Assembly: GCA_036382905.1 (NCBI GenBank)
Contig: DASVPL010000314.1
Coordinates: 1-10,410 of the forward strand
DNA from: AC-37 sp036382905
GTDB taxonomy: Bacteria; Actinomycetota; Thermoleophilia; Solirubrobacterales; Thermoleophilaceae
DNA: 10,410 bases
Direction of reading: 5' to 3'
Shown in pieces: positions 1-6,056 of this stretch. Under the pieces are notes generated by a model. It saw only the letters and a program-made list of their open reading frames with translations. It did no database searches and had not been told where the DNA came from. Numbering within the stretch: position 1 is the first letter of the stretch; each line of letters opens with the position of its first letter. Position numbers and translations under genes: made by a program.

Positions 1-1
1 G

Positions 2-31
2 GTTGTTTCATGTTGCGAAACTAGAAACAAC
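2..31. promoter_or_regulatory. GTTTC/GAAAC half-site cluster, possible operator of the winged-helix/nucleotidyltransferase pair
   Basis: Seen directly: GTTGTTTC (2-9) is the perfect reverse complement of GAAACAAC (24-31), and an extra GAAAC (17-21) lies between them. This gives three copies of one pentamer in 30 bases. They sit just upstream of the likely start at 51. A weak sigma70-like promoter overlaps them: TTGCGA (13-18), a 16-base spacer, then TAAACT (35-40). Inference: an operator for autoregulation by the winged-helix protein encoded next, as in many toxin-antitoxin operons. The left edge of the window cuts the region, so further half-sites may be missing. Confidence 0.35.
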
Positions 32-50
32 GGCTAAACTGACGGACGCC

Positions 51-560
51 GTGTTGAAGGGCCAAGACATAGTGCTGCTGTTGAAGCTCGCGCGCGACGA
101 CGGAGACTGGACCATGCGGTCACTGGGCGAGGCCCTAGACCTCGACCCGGCTTCGGTCCACCGAGCACTGCGACGCCTCGATGAGGCACGCCTGATTGAC
201 ATCAAACGCCGGCGAGTCAATCGTGGAAGGGCTGAAGAGTTTCTGCTGCATGGGTTCCAGTACGTCTTTCCCGTCCACCAGAAAGGCACGAGCCGAGGAC
301 TCCCTACGGCCTGGGCGGCGCCACCGCTCAGCGACGAACTGGCTTTGCCGGACGACCCACCGCCTGTCTGGCCAGACGCCAAGGGAAAGACGCGAGGCGT
401 GGCGGTCGAGCCGATCCACGCGAGCGTGCCGGCCCTCGCACGTCGCGATCCCGAAATGGGCGAACGACTCGCGTTGCTCGACGGGATTCGCCTGGGAGAC
501 GCGCGGGTGCGGAAACTGGCGAGCCAGCATCTCGTGCGGCGTTTGGACGCGGGCAATTGA
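51..560 (+). CDS. Winged-helix (MarR-like) DNA-binding protein, putative antitoxin/regulator partner of the nucleotidyltransferase
   Basis: A 169-residue protein if started at GTG 51. The frame is open back to TTG 3 and off the window. The 16 codons before 51 are rich in A/T third positions and overlap an inverted repeat, unlike the rest, so I take them as non-coding; TTG 54 is an alternative start. Residues about 20-50 form a helix-turn-helix (LGEALDLDPASVHRALRRL), after a leading helix QDIVLLLKLA. The second half has the motifs HGFQYVFP (67-74), RGLPTA (82-87), PVWPD (105-109) and a C-terminal helix LLDGIRLGDARVRKLA. From memory, this layout belongs to a family of short winged-helix proteins encoded beside AbiEii-like nucleotidyltransferases. 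The stop codon overlaps the next start (TTGA), implying translational coupling. Inference: it binds DNA, probably its own promoter, and may neutralise or assist its partner. The target is unknown, and the antitoxin role rests on context only. Confidence 0.7.
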   Translation: MLKGQDIVLLLKLARDDGDWTMRSLGEALDLDPASVHRALRRLDEARLIDIKRRRVNRGRAEEFLLHGFQYVFPVHQKGTSRGLPTAWAAPPLSDELALPDDPPPVWPDAKGKTRGVAVEPIHASVPALARRDPEMGERLALLDGIRLGDARVRKLASQHLVRRLDAGN

Positions 561-1243
561 GCATCGGGCTGCTAGAGCGCGCCGGCGCGGACTTGGGTGC
601 CCTCGTTGACGAGGTCGTGTTCGTCGGTGGGGCGACCCTCGCCCTGTGGATCACTGATCCGGGTGCGCCGCCGATCCGGCCGACCAAAGACGTGGACGTC
701 ATCGTCGAAGTCACCACACGCGGTGGCTACTACGAATTTGAAGAACGCCTACGCGCGGCGAGCTTTGCGCCGGAAGGGAGCGTGATCTGTCGCTGGATTC
801 AACGTGACACGGCACTCATCGTCGATGCGATGCCCGCCGACCCGGCAATCCTCGGGTTCTCAAACCGGTGGCAGAGAGCGGCACTCCCATTCGCGGCGGA
901 GGTGCAGTTGCTCTCAGGTGCGCGAATTCGCGCCGTTCCACCGCCGTTCCTCCTCGCCACGAAAGTCGAGGCGTTCGGTGGGCGCGGGCAGGACGATTTC
1001 CTCGGTAGCCGCGATTTCGCCGACATCGTAAGCCTCGTGGACGGCCGCGAGCAGATCGTCGACGAAGTACGGACAGCGCCGCCGAAAGTTCGTTCGTATC
1101 TGGCGGACGAGCTGAGCAGCCTAATGAGTCGTGCGCGGTTCGCCGAGGGAGTCTCCGCGCAGCTGCCACCGGATGAGGCGAGCCAAGAGCGGGCCGATCT
1201 GGTGGTTGCTCCGCGGCTGCGGGCGATCATCGACGCGGCATAG
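557..1243 (+). CDS. AbiEii/AbiGii-type nucleotidyltransferase, putative toxin
   Basis: A 228-residue protein with the nucleotidyltransferase fold signature. VFVGGATLAL (21-30) carries the GG motif. TKDVDVIV (43-50) carries the metal-binding pair D45 and D47. D90 in ALIVDAMP is a likely third carboxylate. Downstream, ATKVEAF (K136) and SRDFADIVSLVDGR (151-164) match the lysine and acidic motifs seen in AbiEii-like proteins. Family knowledge: AbiEii is the toxin of the AbiE abortive-infection system, and relatives such as MenT modify tRNA ends using nucleotides. The substrate here is unknown. The start is TTG 557 in a TTGA overlap with the upstream gene, so coupled translation is likely; no strong Shine-Dalgarno sequence is visible. 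All core catalytic residues appear intact. The winged-helix partner is not the standard AbiEi, which makes the pair a variant. It could also be a housekeeping nucleotidyltransferase of unknown role. Confidence 0.8.
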   Translation: MSIGLLERAGADLGALVDEVVFVGGATLALWITDPGAPPIRPTKDVDVIVEVTTRGGYYEFEERLRAASFAPEGSVICRWIQRDTALIVDAMPADPAILGFSNRWQRAALPFAAEVQLLSGARIRAVPPPFLLATKVEAFGGRGQDDFLGSRDFADIVSLVDGREQIVDEVRTAPPKVRSYLADELSSLMSRARFAEGVSAQLPPDEASQERADLVVAPRLRAIIDAA

Positions 1244-1297
1244 GACAGGGGACGACTCAAAGGCCAACGCGTCACTGCGAACGGGCACTCGAACGCG

Positions 1298-1399
1298 ATG
1301 ACCGAGGTCGCGAACGAGCGCCTGACCGACGACGTCGCGCGGTCCTGCCGGTTCTACGTCGAGAAGCTCATCAGTCCCTGCGGCGACGAGCGGCGGTAG
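1298..1399 (+). other. Short reading frame or gene remnant, 33 codons, function unknown
   Basis: ATG 1298 to TAG 1397-1399 encodes 33 residues with normal-looking composition and mostly G/C third positions. It includes a stretch RFYVEKLISPCGDERR that I do not recognise. The frame is the same as that of the nucleotidyltransferase and stays open from the codon after its TAG (1241-1243) to 1399. It could therefore be a severed C-terminal extension, a remnant of another gene, or chance. No Shine-Dalgarno sequence is evident. Its stop is mirrored by the stop of the convergent cyclase in GTAGCGCCTAC (1396-1406). Confidence 0.2.
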
Positions 1400-1402
1400 C
1401 GC

Positions 1403-2527
1403 CTACTCGGCGGGCTTGTCGGTCTCGCGCCGCGCGCGGAACAGCCGCACCGGCTCGCCCACGCCCTTCAGCTTGCGACGCCCTGCCGGCGACCACCTGA
1501 AGCCATCGCCAGCTGCCTCGCGTGCGTCGGCGGTGCAGAGCACGCTGCCCGGCCGCGCCACGCCGGTCACGCGGCTGGCCGTGTTCACCGGGCTGCCGTA
1601 CCAGTCGCCCGCGCGCTCGAGCGCCGGTCCGCGCGCGATGCCGGAGCGCAGCGCCGGGAACTCGTCGCCGGCCTCGGCGGCGCGCTCGACCAGCTCGAGC
1701 GCGACCTCGACCACGGCGTCGGTCTCGCGCCCCACCAGCATCGCGGCGTCGCCGATCGTCTTCACCAGCCGCACCGGCGGGCGGGCGACGTCACCCGCGA
1801 GATCCGTCAGCCGCCCGGCCACGCGGCTGAGGTCCTCCGGCGGGATCTCCTCGCCCAGCCGCGTGAAGCCGACGAGGTCGGCGAAGCACACCGCCACCTC
1901 CTCGGTGCCGTCGAGCCTGCCCGTGGCAAGCTCGGCGCGGCTGACGATGTCGTTGCGCACGAGCTCGCGCAGGTGCAGGCCGTAGACGTACTGGAGCTCC
2001 GACCCGATGACCGGGATGAGGTGCTCGGCCGCGGCGGCGTAGCGCAGACCGGCGTCGCGCTCGGTGTCGCCCGGCCGGGCCAGCGCGCGGCCGACGATCT
2101 CCACCGACGCGTCGGCAACCCGGCGCATGCCCTCGCCCATGATCCGGGCGATCTGGGTGATGCCCTCCTCCGGCAGCCCGGCGTCGATGAACTGCTTGAG
2201 CTGCCGCGCCCCCTCGAGGTCGCTGTCGCCGAAGATCTTCGCGTCCTGGTCCGACACCGGGAGCCCCAGTGCCTGCCACTGGCGCTCGAGCACCTCGATC
2301 GGGAGCCCGACCTCCGCGGCGATCTCGTTGCCGCTGAACTTCCCCTGCCCGCCGAGCACCTGCTCGACCGGCAGCAGGGTGAGCCGCTCCTCGGCCACCG
2401 CCTTCTTCATCTCGTCGAGCTCGACGCCCGATTCGTGAAGCTGTTCGAGCAGGTCGAGCCGGGCCGCCCGGGCGCCGTCTTCGAGCCCGTCGAGCAGCCC
2501 CTCGGCCTCGAAGTCGGGGGCGGCTAC
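1403..2527 (-). CDS. Class III adenylate cyclase with an N-terminal Rv1264-like regulatory domain
   Basis: Makes cAMP from ATP; cytosolic, with no membrane segment. Starting at 2527 it would be 374 residues, near the 397 of M. tuberculosis Rv1264. The first ~190 residues are helical and resemble the Rv1264-type regulatory domain (Ad_Cy_reg), which in Rv1264 senses pH. The C-terminal ~160 residues are the cyclase domain. It contains CFADLVGFT (metal Asp), VKTIGDAAML (adenine-specifying Lys and second metal Asp) and DWYGSPVNTASR, which supplies the Asp, Asn and Arg equivalent to Rv1625c D365, N372 and R376. It should thus be active and ATP-specific. The start is uncertain. Codon 2527 is GTA, overlapping the hydrolase stop as GTAG with GGGAGG just upstream. 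The next in-frame ATG is 2410, which would cut about 39 regulatory residues. No ATG, GTG or TTG lies close upstream, and a longer frame to 2956 is an Arg-rich shadow of the hydrolase. It is last in the minus-strand operon. Confidence 0.88.
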   Translation of the reverse strand, partial: VAAPDFEAEGLLDGLEDGARAARLDLLEQLHESGVELDEMKKAVAEERLTLLPVEQVLGGQGKFSGNEIAAEVGLPIEVLERQWQALGLPVSDQDAKIFGDSDLEGARQLKQFIDAGLPEEGITQIARIMGEGMRRVADASVEIVGRALARPGDTERDAGLRYAAAAEHLIPVIGSELQYVYGLHLRELVRNDIVSRAELATGRLDGTEEVAVCFADLVGFTRLGEEIPPEDLSRVAGRLTDLAGDVARPPVRLVKTIGDAAMLVGRETDAVVEVALELVERAAEAGDEFPALRSGIARGPALERAGDWYGSPVNTASRVTGVARPGSVLCTADAREAAGDGFRWSPAGRRKLKGVGEPVRLFRARRETDKPAE

Positions 2528-3414
2528 GCGCCCTCCCGCAGAAGCTCGCGCAGACGCTCCTCCGGCAGCACCGAGGGATCCGTCTCGGCCATGAAGTCGA
2601 GCAGCTCGTGCGTGAAGCGGCGCGGGTCGTCGCGGTGCGGGAAGTGCCCCGCGTTCGGGAACGCCGCGAGGCGGCTGCCGGGCATCGAGTCGCTCGCCCG
2701 CAGGCCATGCGCGAACGGGATGACCGGGTCGCGCTCGCCCCAGACGATCAGCGACGGCATCTCGGCCGCGAGATAGAGCCGGTCGGTCGCGCTCACGCGC
2801 TGGCCGCCGGGGTCGATGATGCCGCGCAGCGTGTGGATGAAGGCCGCGCGCGCCTCGACGTCGCATAGCGAGCTGAAGCCACGCCAGATCTCCTCGAGGT
2901 CGGCGCCGGCACGCAGGCCGAGGCCGCCGACGGCGCCGGCGATCGAGTTTGTCCACTCGACGATCGGCCGCGCGGTGAGCAGCGGGAGCACGAACTCCGA
3001 GCCGGGCAGCGCCGCTGCGCGCAGCAGGATGTTGACCTCGCGGCCGAGGCCGCCGCTCGAGACGAGAACGAGGCGCTCGACGCGCTCGGGGAACTGGTAG
3101 GCCATCTGCATCGCCACGCCGCCGCCGAGCGAGTGACCGACCACCGTGGCGCGGTCGTGGCCGAGCGCGGCGAGCAGGTCGCGGATGCCGCTGGCGTAGG
3201 CACCGAGCGAGTAGTCGCCGCGCGGCTTGGCGGACTCGCCGTGGCCGAGCAGGTCGGGCGCGACCACCGTGTGGTCCTCGGCCAGCTCGTCGATCACGTC
3301 GAGCCAGGTGTCGGAGCTGCCGGTGATGCCGTGGATCAGGACGATCACCGGGCCCCAGCCGGCCTGCCGGTAGCTGACCCGGTGGCCGTGCAGAGTTATC
3401 TCTTCGCGTTCCAT
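2524..3414 (-). CDS. Alpha/beta-fold hydrolase
   Basis: A 296-residue serine hydrolase of the alpha/beta superfamily (AB hydrolase-1 type), probably cytosolic since no signal peptide is seen. The oxyanion-hole motif is LIHGITGSS (H28-G29). The nucleophile elbow is GHSLGGG with S95, the acid is D229 in WGERDPVIP, and the histidine is H257 in NAGHFPH, so the triad is complete. A helical cap lies at about 125-215. The PDLLGHGESAKP strand-turn is typical of meta-cleavage-product hydrolases, haloalkane dehalogenases and lipases. Sequence alone does not fix the substrate, and an ester or C-C bond substrate is equally possible. ATG 3414 has a good Shine-Dalgarno, AGGAG at 3419-3423. It lies 33 bases after the membrane protein gene and its TAG overlaps the proposed cyclase start, so the three are likely co-transcribed. 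Confidence 0.92.
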   Translation of the reverse strand: MEREEITLHGHRVSYRQAGWGPVIVLIHGITGSSDTWLDVIDELAEDHTVVAPDLLGHGESAKPRGDYSLGAYASGIRDLLAALGHDRATVVGHSLGGGVAMQMAYQFPERVERLVLVSSGGLGREVNILLRAAALPGSEFVLPLLTARPIVEWTNSIAGAVGGLGLRAGADLEEIWRGFSSLCDVEARAAFIHTLRGIIDPGGQRVSATDRLYLAAEMPSLIVWGERDPVIPFAHGLRASDSMPGSRLAAFPNAGHFPHRDDPRRFTHELLDFMAETDPSVLPEERLRELLREGA

Positions 3415-3418
3415 TGGT

Positions 3419-3423
3419 CTCCT
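3419..3423 (-). promoter_or_regulatory. Shine-Dalgarno site of the alpha/beta hydrolase
   Basis: AGGAG on the minus strand, four bases before ATG 3414. It is one of the clearer ribosome-binding sites in the window and supports the chosen hydrolase start. Confidence 0.7.
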
Positions 3424-3447
3424 AGAGGGGAAGCGTACGCCGGTCGG

Positions 3448-5256
3448 TCAGGCGGGTGTCGCGGCCCCGCGGCCGCTGCGTGCGCGAGCTCCACCGAGGC
3501 GCGCGAGCGCGACGGTGAGCGCGGCGATCATCGCGCTTGCGATGGCCAGCACGGTCAGGTAGCCGGCGAGCGTGAGCCAGCCCGGCACGCCGTCCTTCTG
3601 CTCGCGCTGGAGGTTCTTCCTGTCGAGCGCGAAGGCACGCTCGAAGCGGGGCGACGCGGGCACCTCCGCGGCCGGGATCGCGGTATCCCTGGGCATGAAG
3701 ATCGGCACGCCGACGATCCGGTTGCCGCTGTGCAGGCGAAGGATCGCCTTCCAGCTCCCGTCCACCGGGATCGGGCCGGCGCTGCGATACGTGCCGGGCC
3801 CGACCTCGCGCATGCGGACGATCCTGCTGCCGCCGCCCTGCCAGGCGGTGACGTTGAGCCACTCGGCGCCGTCGGCGGCGTCCGGCGGGTCGAGGGTGGC
3901 GGTGGCCACGACCTCGCGGTTGGGTGCGGCACGCACCTCGTCGAGCGTGACGCGCGCCGTTGTCGGGGTGCCCTCCGAGACCGGCAGCGTGTAGCCGAGC
4001 GCAGCGACGGCGGCCACAGCCGCGGCGGCCAGCGCGAATCGCTCGGGCCGGGTCACGGGGTTGGCGATGTCGTTGCTCAGCGCGCGGCCCATGGCGCCGC
4101 CGAGCGCGCCCGCGGCGACCGCCGAAACGAACCCGAGCAGGGCGGCCTCCGGCAGCAGCGCGGTGGGCCACTCGATCGGCATCCAGACGTGCGACCAGCC
4201 CCACTCGGCGGCGAGGCCGAGCGTGCCGATGCCCACGCCGGCGAGGGCGCCGAAGCGGACCGCGCGATCGGTGCTCACGCGCAGCGCGACGAGCTCGACC
4301 GCGAGCGCGGCGCCGAGGTAGAGAGGGAAGTGCGGGGTGGTCTGTCCGAAGACGGGCCCGACGAGCAGGGACACGAGGCCGCGGACCGCGAGGTACGAGA
4401 GCGCCGCGATCAGCGCGCCGCCACGGCCGATCCGGACGCGTGCCACGACGAGGGCGATCCCGGCCGCGAGCATCAGCAGGATCGGGTGGAAGAGGAGGCG
4501 GAACTGCGGCACGCCGAAGTCGAACTCGGCCTGGAACGTGGAGAGGCCGACGAGCAGTCCGCCGGCGACCGCGGCCTGGCGGAGCTTCAGGAGCGGCAGC
4601 CTGCGTACCCGCGGGCCGCGGCGGGCCGTACCCTCCACGAAGAGGACCCAGGCCGAGATGGTCGCCAGCGCGGCCCCGCCGATCAGCATCAGGTGAGTGG
4701 GGCCCCAGAGGGTCACGTCCTGGCCGAAGAGGCGGTGCCAGAAGTCGTCCAGCGGGAAGCCGGCGAGCGAGAAGACGCCGCAGCCGACCATCAGCACGCC
4801 GCCCAGCGGCGCGTGCCAGCCCGGGGCGATCCGCACCGCGACGTCGCTCGGCTTCTCACGCGGCAGGCAGACGGCGACGAGGCCGGCGAAGAGCACGCCG
4901 AAGAGGCCGGCGAGGATCAGGTAGTGCGCGGGGTTGGCGAGCGGCCCGGGGTCGCGGCCGTTGTCGATGTGCAGCGAGATGTCCCAGTACATGCCGAGCA
5001 GGGCGACGACCAGCGAGACCCCCGAGATCATCGAAGGGAGGGCGGCCCAGCCCGGAAGGCCGGTCTGCCGCGCGGTGAAGTCGGCGGCGCGGGCGAGCAC
5101 GCCGTCGCGGCCGTTGCGGTGGGGTACGAGGACGGCGAGCATCAGCGCCGTGAGCACGAGCGCGCCGACGGTGGCCCCGATGGCCTCGCCGGTCGCGGCG
5201 CCCCCGGCGGGCTCGGTGGCCGCCGCAAGCGGGATGATCTGCGTCATGGCCGACAT
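3448..5256 (-). CDS. Multi-pass membrane protein with an extracytoplasmic FixH/YtkA-like domain, function unknown
   Basis: A 602-residue integral membrane protein. About 12 hydrophobic helices can be read between residues 26 and 424 (for example 26-45, 112-131, 187-207, 256-273, 368-388, 406-424). A soluble domain follows at 430-558, then a last membrane helix at 561-584. The soluble part (WLNVTAWQGGGSRIVRM, GPGTYRSAGPIPVDGSWK) looks like the beta-sandwich of FixH/YtkA-type domains and probably faces outward. Histidines occur near helix edges in conserved-looking contexts: MYWDISLHID (H96), NPAHYLIL (H111), DDFWHRLFG (H174), WGPTHLMLI (H188), LLFHPIL (H257). This suggests metal or haem binding, but that is inference. 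I recall similar uncharacterised proteins in Solirubrobacterales and cannot name a function. The start is ATG 5256; ATG 5247 is a second option. It is first in the minus-strand operon, divergent from the TetR gene with 38 bases between, so TetR probably represses it. Confidence 0.85.
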   Translation of the reverse strand: MSAMTQIIPLAAATEPAGGAATGEAIGATVGALVLTALMLAVLVPHRNGRDGVLARAADFTARQTGLPGWAALPSMISGVSLVVALLGMYWDISLHIDNGRDPGPLANPAHYLILAGLFGVLFAGLVAVCLPREKPSDVAVRIAPGWHAPLGGVLMVGCGVFSLAGFPLDDFWHRLFGQDVTLWGPTHLMLIGGAALATISAWVLFVEGTARRGPRVRRLPLLKLRQAAVAGGLLVGLSTFQAEFDFGVPQFRLLFHPILLMLAAGIALVVARVRIGRGGALIAALSYLAVRGLVSLLVGPVFGQTTPHFPLYLGAALAVELVALRVSTDRAVRFGALAGVGIGTLGLAAEWGWSHVWMPIEWPTALLPEAALLGFVSAVAAGALGGAMGRALSNDIANPVTRPERFALAAAAVAAVAALGYTLPVSEGTPTTARVTLDEVRAAPNREVVATATLDPPDAADGAEWLNVTAWQGGGSRIVRMREVGPGTYRSAGPIPVDGSWKAILRLHSGNRIVGVPIFMPRDTAIPAAEVPASPRFERAFALDRKNLQREQKDGVPGWLTLAGYLTVLAIASAMIAALTVALARLGGARARSGRGAATPA

Positions 5257-5261
5257 CGTAG

Positions 5262-5290
5262 TATCTAACTGACCGTTCAGTCAGTTCAGG
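5262..5290 (-). promoter_or_regulatory. Possible promoter of the membrane protein operon, overlapping the TetR operator
   Basis: On the minus strand TAGATA (5267-5262) resembles a -10 box, with CCTGAA (5290-5285) as a weak -35 at 17-base spacing. Transcription would begin at or next to ATG 5256, giving a leaderless or almost leaderless mRNA, which is common in actinobacteria. The -35 match is poor, so this is tentative. Confidence 0.3.
5267..5286. promoter_or_regulatory. TetR-type operator palindrome between divergent genes
   Basis: AACTGAC (5267-5273) and GTCAGTT (5280-5286) are perfect reverse complements around a six-base centre CGTTCA. The TGAC-N6-GTCA core is the usual style of TetR-family operators in actinobacteria. 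It fills most of the 38-base gap between the TetR gene (start 5295) and the divergent membrane protein gene (start 5256). A bound TetR dimer would cover both promoters, so autoregulation and repression of the divergent operon are likely. Confidence 0.75.
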
Positions 5291-5294
5291 AAAC

Positions 5295-6056
5295 GTGAGT
5301 TCGAGCACGGAAGACACCAGGGCGGCGAAGGCCGCACGCGGGACCCGGTCGGGCGCGAAGCCCGCGCGGGGTGGAGCGAGCGCGAAGGCGCCGCCGGCCG
5401 GTGGCGACAAGCGCGGCGGCTCCGCCCCACCCCGCCGCCGGCTCTCCGCCGAGCAGCGGCGCGCGGCGATCCTCGACGCCGCTCTCGAGGTCTTCGCCAA
5501 GCACGGCTACCACGCGGCCTCGATCGACGACATCGCCGGCGTGGCGACCGTCTCCAAGGCCCTCATCTACGAGCACTTCCCCTCCAAGCGCCACCTGCAC
5601 GCCGCGCTGCTCGAGCGCCACGTCGGCGAGCTGTTCGGGCTGCTGGTCGAGAGCGCGGCCACCTCGGAGCCCGGCGAGGTGCGCCTGCGCGCGGGCGTGG
5701 ACGCGTTCCTGGCCTTCGTCGAGACGCGGCCCGACGCGTTCCGGATGCTGTTCCGCGACGCCGTCGAGCCGGAGGTGGCCGAGGTCCTGCGCACGCTCGG
5801 GCAGCAGGCGGCCCGCCAGGTGGCCGAGCTGATCGCCACCGAGCCGCGCGAGCGCCGCGCCGACGACGAGGAGGAGGACGAGGCGATCGAGATGCTGGGC
5901 GCGCTGCTCACCGGCGCCGTCCAGTCGCTGGCGCTCTGGTGGGACGAGCACCCGAAGGTGCCGCGCGAACGGCTCGTCGAGCGCACCATGGAGTTCGCGT
6001 GGCTCGGGTTCGAGCGCCTGCGCGCGGGCGAGCGCCTGAAGGAGACGGCAGCATGA
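5295..6056 (+). CDS. TetR/AcrR-family transcriptional regulator
   Basis: A 253-residue one-component repressor. The DNA-binding domain is at about 52-98: RRAAILDAALEVFAKHGY, then SIDDIAGVATVSKALIYEHF, the classic TetR helix-turn-helix with its YxxF ending, then SKRHLHAALL. Residues 100-250 are a helical ligand and dimer domain with no recognised ligand; a run of acidic residues lies at 190-196. The first 48 residues form a Lys/Ala/Gly/Pro/Arg-rich disordered tail, longer than usual for the family, which may add non-specific DNA contacts. GTG 5295 is preceded by AGGA (5288-5291). No other in-frame start precedes the HTH, so the tail is probably translated. Its TGA overlaps the flavoprotein start as ATGA, tying the two into one operon. 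The palindrome at 5267-5286 is its likely site. Confidence 0.93.
   Translation: MSSSTEDTRAAKAARGTRSGAKPARGGASAKAPPAGGDKRGGSAPPRRRLSAEQRRAAILDAALEVFAKHGYHAASIDDIAGVATVSKALIYEHFPSKRHLHAALLERHVGELFGLLVESAATSEPGEVRLRAGVDAFLAFVETRPDAFRMLFRDAVEPEVAEVLRTLGQQAARQVAELIATEPRERRADDEEEDEAIEMLGALLTGAVQSLALWWDEHPKVPRERLVERTMEFAWLGFERLRAGERLKETAA
6039..6044 (+). promoter_or_regulatory. Shine-Dalgarno site of the LLM flavoprotein
   Basis: AAGGAG lies inside the end of the TetR gene, eight bases before ATG 6053. It decides the flavoprotein start against the longer open frame reaching back to 5939, whose first 38 residues are an Ala/Arg-rich shadow of TetR. Confidence 0.7.

Noticed and set aside
1396..1406. 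GTAGCGCCTAC as a transcription terminator
   Set aside because: The stem is only four base pairs and no T-tract follows on either strand; it is better explained as two facing stop codons.
2528..2956. N-terminal extension of the cyclase reading frame inside the hydrolase gene
   Set aside because: It is Arg/Pro/Ala-rich without domain features and fully overlaps the hydrolase C terminus, including its catalytic Asp and His, so it is a shadow frame.
3433..3440. GCGTACGC palindrome between the membrane protein and hydrolase genes
   Set aside because: Eight-base palindromes of this composition are common by chance in GC-rich DNA, and its position inside an operon gives no regulatory hint.
3133..5268. 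A 711-codon open frame on the + strand opposite the membrane protein and hydrolase
   Set aside because: Its product is a low-complexity Arg/Gly/Glu/Asp-rich sequence with no motif, as expected for the antisense of high-GC coding DNA. The minus strand carries clear membrane helices and a hydrolase triad in the same place.
5939..6052. Upstream extension of the flavoprotein frame
   Set aside because: These 38 codons lie within the TetR gene and read as Ala/Arg-rich shadow. ATG 6053 has a good AAGGAG and begins the conserved MRFGLFYEHQ.
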